Assembly: GCA_963695445.1 (NCBI GenBank)
Contig: CAVOGV010000038.1
Location: forward strand, 124,001 to 188,000
Direction of reading: 5' to 3'
Source of the DNA: Thiohalocapsa sp963695445
Lineage (GTDB): Bacteria > Pseudomonadota > Gammaproteobacteria > Chromatiales > Chromatiaceae
Length of the DNA stretch: 64,000 bases
The position numbers and the translations under genes are program-made. Shown one piece after another: positions 1 to 8,025 of this stretch. The notes below the pieces were generated by a model. The model did no database searches, was not told where the DNA came from, and saw only the letters and a program-made list of their open reading frames with translations. How positions within the stretch are numbered: the stretch's first letter is position 1; the number at the start of each line of letters is the position of its first letter.

Positions 1-1230
1 CTTCTTCAGCGACCGCTCGAGCCGCTCACGTTCGACGCCGTTCTCGCGCAGCGCCGCATCGGTGGCATCGAGCGCAGCAGCCGCCTCCCGGAGTGCGAGT
101 TCGTCGGCGACGCGCGTGCGAAGCGTCTCGACCTGTTCGAACGCCCCGTCGACGCCGAGCGACTGCATGCCCGCGCGCAGACCGGTCTCGGCGCGTCGCG
201 AGGTCGGCGTCGAGCCCGATGCGCTCGTTCTGCCATTGCTGATAGACGGCTAGCTGCTGATGCGCCGCCTCGATCTCGGCGGCGTGCCCGAGCACGGCGG
301 TATCGGGCTGGTTGTCGCGCACCCGCGCCTTGAGCTGTTCGACCTTCAGCACGGACTGACTCAGCATCGTGCGGGCCTGGTCGCGTTCGTCGATGGCCTG
401 CTCGGTCCGATCGATGAAATCGGCGCCGAGATCGGGCATATCCGGCAACTCGGCGCGCCGGCGTTCCTGCTCACCGAGTTCGCCGATGGTGGGCAGCGCA
501 TCGAGGCAGCGTTGCAGCCAATCGCGGCGCGCGCGTAGTTGGTTCAGGTTGGCGTCGAGCTGGTCGCGGTCGTCCTGCGCCTGCGCCAGCAGCCGCCAGC
601 ACCTCTTCCCATTCCTCCGGGCGAACGCTGGCCTGCCGGCTTGCTTGCAGGTGCGCTCCGTGGGCGTTGACGGCCGGGCGCAGCGTGACGTTCTTGGTGC
701 TGCGACCACTGAAGATGCGCGCGCGCCTCGGCGTCGAGCTGTTCCAGCACCCGGTGCACCGGCGTGCCGGCCAGGCTGGCGGAGAACAGGGCCTGGCCAA
801 CCTCGCCGCGCCCCTGCAACAGGGCCTCGGCGCCCTCGCGCAGTTCGTCGGCGCCGAGCCCGAACAGGCTGCTGAAGAAGTCCTGGTCGACATTGCCGAG
901 AAAGACGGACAGCGCATCGTCGGGCAGCGGCTGACCGTCGGCGTCGAGCAGCGTGTCCTTGTTGCCCTTGCGGCGCTGAAAGCGCAGGCGACGACCGTCG
1001 CTCGCGGCGATGCTGCCGGCGATGCGCAGGTCCTTATAGGCGTGGCGAAAATTGTCGGTGGTCTGGCCGTGAATGCCGTACAGCAGATCGCGGATGGCGC
1101 GCAGCAGCGAACTCTTGCCGGCCTCGTTCGGACCGTAGATCAGATGAAAATCGCTGCCGCCGACGGGCAATTGCAGGTCGAATGCGGTGAAGGGACCGTA
1201 GGCCGGGACCGAAAGCTGCTCGAATCTCAT
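1..1230 (-). CDS. YhaN-like SMC-type AAA ATPase (partial, frameshifted)
   Basis: N-terminal part of an SMC/RecN-like ATPase of the YhaN family, expected to work with the metallophosphoesterase encoded just upstream as an SbcCD-like DNA-end processing pair. The first residues give the expected ABC-type start, with a Walker A motif GPNEAGKSSLL near residue 35. The later part is charged and helical, as in the coiled-coil arm. The gene runs off the window at position 1. The reading frame breaks at about 720, 595 and 195, and protein-like sequence continues in a new frame each time (for example RPEEWEEVLAA, then RARRDWLQRCLDALP). This points to base errors rather than a short protein. The start codon overlaps the stop of the nuclease gene as ATGA, so the two are translationally coupled. 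The family call is confident; integrity is not. Confidence 0.8.
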
Positions 1231-2560
1231 CGGGGTCCGTCATCCTCGTCGTGACCGCCGCCGACCTGCAGCGCTTCGAGGACGATCGCGCGCACGTCGC
1301 CGAGCAGCGCCGCCCGGCCCGCCGGCGCCAGATCGGTCTCGATGTCGGTGCGGATGTCCGCGGGCAGTTGCTTCAGCGCGTCCTGCACATCGGCGGGCAG
1401 GTCGAGTTCACCGGCGAGCGCGCCGTCCAGGGTCTCGAGCACGATGCGCGTGAGGTCGTCGCGGGCGGCAAGCTCGGCGAGCCGATAGCGAGGCGTGGTG
1501 TCGATCTCGATCTCTTCGATCCAAAGCGCGTCCGGCGCGATCATCTGGCCCTGGGCGATGCACTCGGCGCGCAGCCGCGGCTGATTGCGCTTCAGTTGCC
1601 CATGCAGCGCGGTGGCGCCAGAGAGCGTGATGCGCACGGCCAGCAGGCGACCATCGGCCGCCGGCAGCGCCTGCCCGGAGGGCGTCGCCGATCAGCGAGA
1701 TGGCCTGATCGAATCTGGGCCTGATCGGATCGGGCCAGATCGGATCGCGCCTGATCCGATCCGTCCTGATCCAGATCGGTCGGCGCCGACAGGTCGACGT
1801 TGATCCGCTGCCACCGCACCAGATCGAGCGGGCGGTGCTCGGCGTCGATGACCTCCAGCGAATCGCTGACGCTGACCAGTTGGCAGCCGCGGGCACCGGC
1901 CTCGCGAATATGACGGCCCTGCAGGTTGCCGGGAAACACCACCCAGGGATCGCGCGCCAGCACCTGCGGCTGGTGCACATGGCCCAGCGCCCAATAGTCG
2001 TAGCCCTTGTCGGTGAGATCGCGCAGCGTGCAGGGGGCGTAGGTATCGTGCCCCGGTGCACCGTTCAGGCTGCTGTGCAGCAGGCCGATATTGAACAGGC
2101 CGGAGACGGGCGCCGGATAGTCCGGCACCAGATTCTCGGGCACGGCCCGGTGCGGAAAGCCGCGCCCGTGGATGACGACCGGCAGCCCGGCGACCTGCTT
2201 CGACTCCGCCGCGCGGGTGGAAAAGAAGTGCACGTTGTCCGGCAGGCTCAGGCGCCGGGTCAGCACCGAGGCGGCGTCGTGGTTGCCGGCGATGACGTAG
2301 ACGGGGATGCCGGCCTCGCGCAGCCGCGCCATCTGCCGGGTGAAGAACAGCCCGGTGCTGAAGTCCTTCCAGTCGCCGTCGTAGAGATCGCCGGCGATGA
2401 CGATGAAATCCACCGCCTCGTCCAAGGCGAGCCGAACTAGGTTCTCGAATGCGCGCCGCGTGGCACCCCGCAGCGCCTCCACCGGCGCACCGTCGTAGGC
2501 CTCTAGGCCCCGCAACGGGCTGTCGATGTGCGTGTCCGCGGTGTGTATGAAGCGAAACAT
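1227..2560 (-). CDS. YhaO-like DNA repair metallophosphoesterase (frameshifted)
   Basis: Calcineurin-like nuclease of the SbcD/Mre11/YhaO group. The metal-binding motifs appear in order: HTADTHIDSPL near residue 6, GDLYDG near residue 58, GNHD near residue 92, LLHSSL and ALGHVHQ. It probably forms a complex with the downstream YhaN-like ATPase and trims DNA ends. The frame breaks in a GATC-rich tract at about 1705-1778 and again near 1680. After these the C-terminal region (LKRNQPRLRAECIAQG onward) continues in another frame to the stop at 1227. The full length of about 440 residues fits the family. The N-terminal nuclease domain is clear; the exact C-terminal sequence across the repeat tract is uncertain. 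Confidence 0.85.
1705..1778. repeat. GATC-dense short repeat tract inside the yhaO-like gene
   Basis: Nine GATC tetramers occur within 71 bases, mostly as paired GATCGGATC or GATCCGATC units. Read in the gene's minus-strand frame the tract encodes a low-complexity Asp/Ser/Arg/Gln linker (SDQARSDLARSDQAQ). The gene's reading frame is lost here. It could be a repeat expansion in a linker, a Dam-type methylation cluster, or a place where the assembly slipped. Confidence 0.7.
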
Positions 2561-2617
2561 GGGCGGCCAATAGTGTACATCTTTGGACCGCAGTCGCCAG
2601 CGTGAAATCGGGGCGAC

Positions 2618-3262
2618 TCAGCCGAAACGTTCGCGCAGCACCTTAAGAACACTGGCATGGGTGAGCAACACCACCTCGTCGCCGGGGCGGATGCGCTCGG
2701 CGGGATCGGCGAAGCAGAGTTCATCGCCGTTGCGGTAGATGCAGATGGCGCGCGCGGCATCGGGCAGGTCGAGATCCGCGACCGCGATGGCCTCCGAGGC
2801 ATTGGCGCGGAATGAAAACACCCGGGTATCGCCCCGCAGGATGTCGGACAGCGCAATGATGTCCTGCCCTTCCGCCATATCGGCCAGGTAGCGCCCGACC
2901 GTGTGCATGGGCACCAACGAGCCGGCGAGTCCGAGTTCGGCGCAGATGTGTTCCAGCTCCGGGTCTTCGATCTTGGTGACGACCCGGTGGAAACCGAGCG
3001 AACGCGCCACCAGGCTGGCGATGATGTTGGCCTGGTCGTCGTGGGTCAGACAAAACAGCAGATCGGTGCCTGCCGGATCGGCCTCGCGCAGAATCGCGGG
3101 CCGCGTGCCGTCGCCCTGGATGAAGCCGACGTCAACCTCCGCCCGCAATTGCTCGATCATCGCCGGATCGCGCTCGATGATCACCACCTCGTGTTGCCGC
3201 TGCACCAGCATGCGACTGGTCAGCACTGCCAACGTGCCGCTGCCGATGAAGACGAAACGCAT
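2618..3262 (-). CDS. TrkA/KtrA-type K+ channel regulatory subunit
   Basis: Cytoplasmic RCK protein of 214 residues that gates a Trk/Ktr potassium transporter by binding nucleotide. The N-terminus MRFVFIGSGTLAVLTSRML is a Rossmann dinucleotide-binding start, followed by an acidic strand end (VVIIERD) and FIQGDGT. The C-terminal 75 residues look like a TrkA-C domain (RPGDEVVLLTH). One RCK unit is present, as in KtrA, rather than the duplicated TrkA of Escherichia coli. The start at 3262 is chosen because MRFVFIGSG is the natural N-terminus. It lies 49 bases after the hemerythrin gene, and a TrkH-like membrane subunit lies just upstream on the same strand. Confidence 0.85.
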   Translation of the reverse strand: MRFVFIGSGTLAVLTSRMLVQRQHEVVIIERDPAMIEQLRAEVDVGFIQGDGTRPAILREADPAGTDLLFCLTHDDQANIIASLVARSLGFHRVVTKIEDPELEHICAELGLAGSLVPMHTVGRYLADMAEGQDIIALSDILRGDTRVFSFRANASEAIAVADLDLPDAARAICIYRNGDELCFADPAERIRPGDEVVLLTHASVLKVLRERFG

Positions 3263-3311
3263 GGCCTGCCCCCGGCGAAGGTGCTTGCTGTAAACCGAGT
3301 GCTGGGCGCTA

Positions 3312-3938
3312 TCAGCGCCAGCCCGCCGCTGCGGTGCGCAGCGGATCGGCCTGCGCACCTGAGAGCGGCTCTTGCCAATCGGGGACAACGAGTCTGCGCC
3401 GGGCAAGCCCGGCCACGGCGGGCGCGGCCGCTGCGGCGTTGCTGAGCAGGTAGTCGGCGAGGGCCTTGTCATCGTCGAGCACATGCCCGATGAGCCATTG
3501 CTTGAGCGCGTTCAGGGTGCCTAACTCAAGGCTCGGCGGGCCGGCGCTGCGGATATCGCGCAGCATTACCGTATATTCCGCGAGCAGCAGGTCGTGCTCG
3601 GCCTTGTGTTGCACAAACGCGGGATAGTCGCTCGCACGCATGGCCTGCTCTTCGCGCCGAAAGTGTTCGCGGGTATGCGCGCCCAGTGTCTCCAGTCGAG
3701 ACAGCAGGCGTGCGCCAATGGCCCAGTTCCAGCCACCTTCGGCACAACGGCAGATATCCGGCGCGATGTGGTTGAGTATCGCGGCCAGGCAGCGGTGATC
3801 CTCATCCATGAAGTCGACATGCAGAGTCCACTCGTCTCGCCAGACGATGAACGAGGGGGGATGGGGCGCCGGATAGGTTGGCCCTGCCACCGGCTCAACC
3901 TGGTTCAGTTGTTCGAGACAGGTCTGTTCGGGGGACAT
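3312..3938 (-). CDS. Bacteriohemerythrin-like protein
   Basis: Protein of 208 residues with one hemerythrin four-helix domain at about residues 30-155. Visible iron-ligand motifs are HVDFMDEDHR, HTREHFRREE, HKAEHD and HVLDDD. Such proteins bind O2 at a non-haem di-iron centre and act in oxygen storage, delivery or sensing. The C-terminal 50 residues (alanine-rich, then proline-containing) are outside the domain and unassigned. It lies between two potassium-transport genes on the same strand, so it may be co-transcribed with them. No signal peptide is visible, so it should be cytoplasmic. Confidence 0.85.
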   Translation of the reverse strand: MSPEQTCLEQLNQVEPVAGPTYPAPHPPSFIVWRDEWTLHVDFMDEDHRCLAAILNHIAPDICRCAEGGWNWAIGARLLSRLETLGAHTREHFRREEQAMRASDYPAFVQHKAEHDLLLAEYTVMLRDIRSAGPPSLELGTLNALKQWLIGHVLDDDKALADYLLSNAAAAAPAVAGLARRRLVVPDWQEPLSGAQADPLRTAAAGWR

Positions 3939-4357
3939 GTGACCTCCTGGTCAGTGCAATCGACGCCGGGTCCCGGTTAGAAAAGGCACATTTGAACGAC
4001 CAATGTGAGCCGCTCTGTGGCGCGGGCGCTGCAGGGTTTGCTGATGATTGCGCTTGCACAGCACCGCCGGGCAGCACCGCGGGAAAGACCTTACACCATT
4101 AAGGATAGTCCCGATGTGCGCGAGGCCACAATCCTTGAAGTCTAGATGGTTTTACCAGGCCGTCTATCGGAGAATCTCCTAAGCGGTACCAGCGGCCGGC
4201 AACATCCGCGGTCAGGCGCTTGTGCCCGCGGCAGCCGGAAACCCGCCCTTCCCTACCCGTACCAGTTCGCCCAGGGCCGGCCAACAGTCATGGCTCGATG
4301 TCACCCCGGCACATGACGCCGTTGTCGCATGGCATCGGGTCGCGAGGCCGATGCCCA
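3939..4357. other. Gap without a recognisable gene
   Basis: This stretch of 419 bases separates the hemerythrin start from the TrkH-like stop. I see no convincing reading frame, RNA gene or strong terminator. It must hold the hemerythrin promoter if that gene is not read from the upstream transporter gene. Confidence 0.5.
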
Positions 4358-5791
4358 TCATGCGCGTCCGAACCAGCTTGCCGGATAGAGCAGCACCAGC
4401 AACGCGACGATTTCCACACGCCCGGCCAACATCAACAGCGTCAGAAGCAGCTTCAGGCCTGGTTCAAGCTGCGGGCCGGTGATGCCACTGGACAGGCCCA
4501 CCGTCGCCGATGCCGAGACTACCTCGAACAGCGCATCGAGCGGGACATGGCCCGCGGCAACGAATGCGAGCCAGGCCGCCGCGACCAACAACAGGAACAG
4601 CAGCATCACCAAGAGCGCCTGCTGGATCTGATTTGCCTCTAGTGCACGCCCGCCGATGCAAGGATAGACCACCGCGTGCCGCGGCAGCTGCGCGCGCAGG
4701 ACCGCAAGCTGAATCACACGGATCAGGATCAACAGCCGCAGCAGCTTGATGCCACCCGCGGTGGAGCCAACGCCCGCGCCGGTGAGCATAGACAGGCTCA
4801 GCGTCAACTTTGCCTGATCCGGCAGAGCGCTGACGTCGACGCTGGAGAATCCGGTCGTGGTCTGGGCCATCGCCGCCTGCACGAACGCATCCATCGGCAA
4901 CAGTCCGGCGCTCAGCCAAAGCAGCGCCGTGACGATGGCGATGGCCGCGAACAACGCCTGCAGTTCTGGATCGCGCAGCAGTTCCAGCGGGCCGCGCAGC
5001 CAGGTGCGATGCCAGAGCTGCAGTGGCAGGCCGCCGCACAGCGCGACCGCGACCAGGGCCAGTCGGACCGGTTGCTCAACACGGGACAGACTGTCGGCGG
5101 CACTGGCAAAGCCGCCGGTCGAAATCGCTGCCAAGACATGCATCGGCGTCTCCGGCCAGGGCATGCCCGCGGCCGAGACCACGACCAGCCCGACCGTGGT
5201 CAGCAACAGATAGACGGCCAGCGTCCGCCGCGCATGGCTGCGCACCCCGGACTCCAGATCGTCATCGCCGGTCGCGTCCGCCAGTTGCCGCAGATCACCG
5301 GTGCGCCCATAGGCGAGCGCCAGCGACAGCACGACGATGCCAAGCCCGCCGATCCACTGCATCCAGGCGCGAGCGAACAACAGGGCATCGGACTGCAGTT
5401 CGGGCTTCGCCAGCATGCTCAGCCCGGTGGTGGTGACACCGGAGACGGCCTCGAACCAGGCATCCAGCGGCACCAGTCCGGCCGTGGTCAGCGGCAACGT
5501 CATAAGCGCGGCGGCGATGACAAAGGTCAATAATGAGATGACCAGTGCCTCATTGGGCTGCAACACAGGCGTATTGGGGCGAATGAGCGCACCGCTCGCG
5601 AGCACCAGGGCAGGTAGCAGCGCGGTCAGCAGCAAGCGCTCCAGCAGCGCCCAATCAGCGTCTAGCCAGGCAACCCCAGTGGGAACTGTCAGCAAGACCA
5701 GCAGCACGGCCGCAAGCTGCCCCAAGTGGCGGAGCACCACGGTGATGCGCAGCGGTCGCATCAAAGGCCTGACGGCGGGTTGGAAATTCAT
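4358..5791 (-). CDS. TrkH/KtrB-family potassium transporter membrane subunit
   Basis: Polytopic membrane protein of about 477 residues with the repeated selectivity-filter segments of the TrkH/KtrB family: AVSGVTTTGLSML, AISTGGFAS, AQTTTGFSS and SASATVGLSSG. The conserved GVGSTAGGIKLLR motif after the third loop is also present. It imports potassium, gated by the RCK protein encoded downstream. The start at 5791 (MNFQPAV) is preferred over a longer form; a later Met before RPLRITVV is also possible. Order on this strand is TrkH-like, hemerythrin, TrkA-like. Confidence 0.88.
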   Translation of the reverse strand: MNFQPAVRPLMRPLRITVVLRHLGQLAAVLLVLLTVPTGVAWLDADWALLERLLLTALLPALVLASGALIRPNTPVLQPNEALVISLLTFVIAAALMTLPLTTAGLVPLDAWFEAVSGVTTTGLSMLAKPELQSDALLFARAWMQWIGGLGIVVLSLALAYGRTGDLRQLADATGDDDLESGVRSHARRTLAVYLLLTTVGLVVVSAAGMPWPETPMHVLAAISTGGFASAADSLSRVEQPVRLALVAVALCGGLPLQLWHRTWLRGPLELLRDPELQALFAAIAIVTALLWLSAGLLPMDAFVQAAMAQTTTGFSSVDVSALPDQAKLTLSLSMLTGAGVGSTAGGIKLLRLLILIRVIQLAVLRAQLPRHAVVYPCIGGRALEANQIQQALLVMLLFLLLVAAAWLAFVAAGHVPLDALFEVVSASATVGLSSGITGPQLEPGLKLLLTLLMLAGRVEIVALLVLLYPASWFGRA

Positions 5792-6091
5792 CCTGAAGGA
5801 GCACCCTCCGCGGCCAAGGTCAGGGCAAAGCAATCAGACTAGCGCTGCGCGGTCGCGACGCGCATCGGGGATCGACCGATTTCCGTACCATGGGCGGACC
5901 GCCCGAGCAGTCCCGGTGAACGAACATCGATTCCGAGGGCAAGGCGGCGGCCTCTGCCGATGCGCGGTGCGACCTCGCGGAATCAGAATTATCGCCCATG
6001 TGCACGGCGCATCGCCACGCCGGACCGCGAAGTGCGTGTTGCGCGGTGCCGACAGCACCGCATCGAGACGGCGATTGCGTTAGATCAAGTA
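5792..6091. other. Divergent intergenic region upstream of the fccB remnant
   Basis: Three hundred bases between the TrkH-like gene and the fccB remnant on opposite strands. An fccA (cytochrome subunit) gene would be expected next to an intact fccB, but no CXXCH-bearing frame is visible. No clear promoter or repeat is seen. Confidence 0.45.
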
Positions 6092-6489
6092 ATGATGGAC
6101 CAGACGCGCAGAAACCTGCTCAAAGGCGCGGCAGCCACGGCGGCGGCCGTCGGCGTCGGATTTCCGCCGATCGGCCGTGCGGCGCCCAAGGCCCGGGTGG
6201 TGGTGGTCGGCGGCGGCTATGGCGGCGCCATCGCGGCAAAATACTTGCAGATGGCCGACCCGGACATCCGTGTCACGCTGATCGAGCAGAGCCCGTACTA
6301 CGTCTCCTGCCCCTCAGCAACGAGGTTCTCAGCGGCGAGCGCGACATCGCCAGCGTGACATTTAACGATCGCGGCCTAACCCGACGCGGCAGCATCGAGG
6401 GCATCGATCCCGGCAACCGTAAGCTGATCGGCGAGGTGCAGTTCGCGCTCGGTTGGTTCGCCAACATCACGAGCGATATGTTCACCTGA
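6092..6489 (+). pseudogene. fccB: fccB remnant: sulfide dehydrogenase flavoprotein with internal deletion
   Basis: The N-terminus carries a Tat signal (TRRNLLKGAAATAAAVG) and an FAD-binding strand (ARVVVVGGGYGGAIAAKYL). The frame then breaks near 6310, and the next frame gives LSNEVLSGERDIASVTF and GIDPGNRKLI, matching about the first 125 residues of flavocytochrome c flavoprotein. The sequence jumps at once to EVQFALGWFANITSDMF and a stop. That resembles the extreme C-terminus of FccB (Allochromatium ends with an EVQYAYSWYNNI-like sequence, from memory). About 290 middle residues are missing, including the redox-active cysteines and haem-subunit interface. It cannot be functional. No cytochrome partner gene lies beside it. 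Confidence 0.8.
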
Positions 6490-6530
6490 TCGATTGACGC
6501 ATCTGCAAATATTTGGCGGCCTCAAGCAAT

Positions 6531-6960
6531 CTAGTCGGCCCGCTGCGGGATTGACGGTTTTCGAGTGACGCGGCGCCGCTGATCCGCTGCATGTCCTCAA
6601 GGGCGCTCGCGCGCCCTAGCCGACCAGAGGTCGGCGCTCCATGGGACCGCCGACTTCTAGTCGGCCCGCTGCGGGATTGACGGTTTTCGAGTGACGCGGC
6701 GCCGCTGATTCGCTGCATGTCCTCAAGGGCGCTCGCGCGCCGTAGCCGACCGGAGGTCGGCGCTCCATGGGACCGCCGACTTCTAGTCGGCCCGCTGCGA
6801 GATTGACGGTCTTCGAGTGACGCGGCGCCGCTGATCCGCTGCACGTCCTCAAGGGCGCTAGCGCGCCCTAGCCGACCAGAGGTCGGCGCTCCGTGGGACC
6901 GCCGACTTCTAGTCGGCCCGCTGCGGGAGTGACGGTTCTCGAGTGACGCAGCGCCGCTGA
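6531..6960. repeat. 126-bp tandem repeat array, 3.4 copies
   Basis: Units begin with CTAGTCGGCCCGCTGCG at 6531, 6657, 6783 and 6909, an exact 126-base period, with a partial fourth copy to about 6960. Copies differ by only a few substitutions. Each full unit holds three short inverted repeats: GGGCGC-GCGCCC, GCCGAC-cagag-GTCGGC and GCCGACTT-CTAGTCGGC. The period is a multiple of three and one minus-strand frame stays open (6482-6964), but its 42-residue repeat is Arg/Ser-rich with no recognisable domain, so I treat the array as non-coding. It lies directly after the deleted fccB. A related palindrome occurs at 52379-52395. Confidence 0.85.
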
Positions 6961-8011
6961 TCACGACGTCGCCACGGTCACCACCCGACCTTCGGCGAAG
7001 CTCGCCATGCCGAGTTCGATCAGGCGAATCACCTGCAAGGCGTCGGTTGCGGGTACCGGGTTCGGCGTTCCTTGAACGATCGCGTCGCGCACGGCCGCAT
7101 AGTAGCTGGCGTAGTCGCCCCGGGCGCTGGCATAGTCGCGTTTGATCAAGCCGGTCTGGCCCTGCTGGGCGGCGACAGTCAGCACCCCGGGGGACGGGTC
7201 GTCTCCCCAGCCCAGGCCGCCTGGCGCGATACCGGCCTTCAGCGCGTCTTCCTGGGGGTCAAGTCCGAACTTGATGTAGCTGCCCCGGGTGCCGTGCAGC
7301 GCAAAGCGCGGACCGAGATCGGCGACCAATGCGCTCGCGTGCAGCACAACGCGCAGGGCGTCGTAGCGAAGCACCGCGTGGAACCAATCGTCGGTGACGG
7401 CGCCGTCGCGCTGCCGGGCGAGGTCGAGCGCGATGGTCTGAGGGAGGCCGAACAGGCACAGGGCCTGATCGATGAGATGGGCACCCAGGTCGTACCACAG
7501 GCCGCTGCCCGGCGCCTCGGACTCGCGCCAACGGACCCGCACCCGCGGCCGGTAGCGGTCAAAATGGGACTCGAACTGGGTCAATCGCCCTAACTCATCC
7601 GACGCCAACAACCGTTGCACCGTCAAAAAGTCCGCATCCCAACGGCGATTGTGGAACACCGACAGCAGCCGCCCCGCTGACTCGGCGCGCTCGATCAGGT
7701 CATGTGCCTCGCTGGTATCGAGCGTGAAGGGTTTGTCGACCACCAGGTGCTTCCCGGCGGCAAGCACTTTGACGGCCAGCGGGTGATGCGTTTCGTTCGG
7801 CGTCGGCAGCACGATGAGGTCGATGTCCGGACGCGCGATCAACGCCTCCGGCGACTCGCAGACGGGAACGTCCGGCCAGGCGGCATGCACCTTGGCCGCG
7901 TTGCTGCTGGCGATGGCGGCAAGGCGCAGGCCACTCGACGGACGCGATCAGCGGCGCGTGGAAGGTCGCAGCCGCGTAACCGAAACCGACGATGCCAACG
8001 TTGATGGTCAT
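6961..8011 (-). CDS. Gfo/Idh/MocA-family oxidoreductase (one frameshift)
   Basis: NAD(P)-dependent sugar or polyol dehydrogenase-like protein of about 350 residues. The N-terminus MTINVGIVGFGYAAATFHAP is a Rossmann dinucleotide site. DKPFTLDTSEA is the family EKP-type catalytic/binding segment, and the C-terminal half (WYDLGAHLIDQALCLFG) is the substrate-binding domain. The frame breaks near 7935: the N-terminal 27 residues are in one frame and SGLRLAAIASSNAAKVHAAWPD onward in another, a one-base error. It resembles the YhhX/YdgJ branch; the substrate is unknown. The stop abuts the tandem repeat array. Confidence 0.82.
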
Positions 8012-8025
8012 ACGCGTAACCGTCG

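Noticed and set aside
6531..6960. CRISPR-like array
   Set aside because: The units are contiguous 126-bp tandem copies without unique spacers, and no cas genes are near.
6482..6964. Open minus-strand frame of 160 residues through the tandem repeats
   Set aside because: It exists because the repeat period is a multiple of three. The product is a low-complexity Arg/Ser repeat with no ribosome site.
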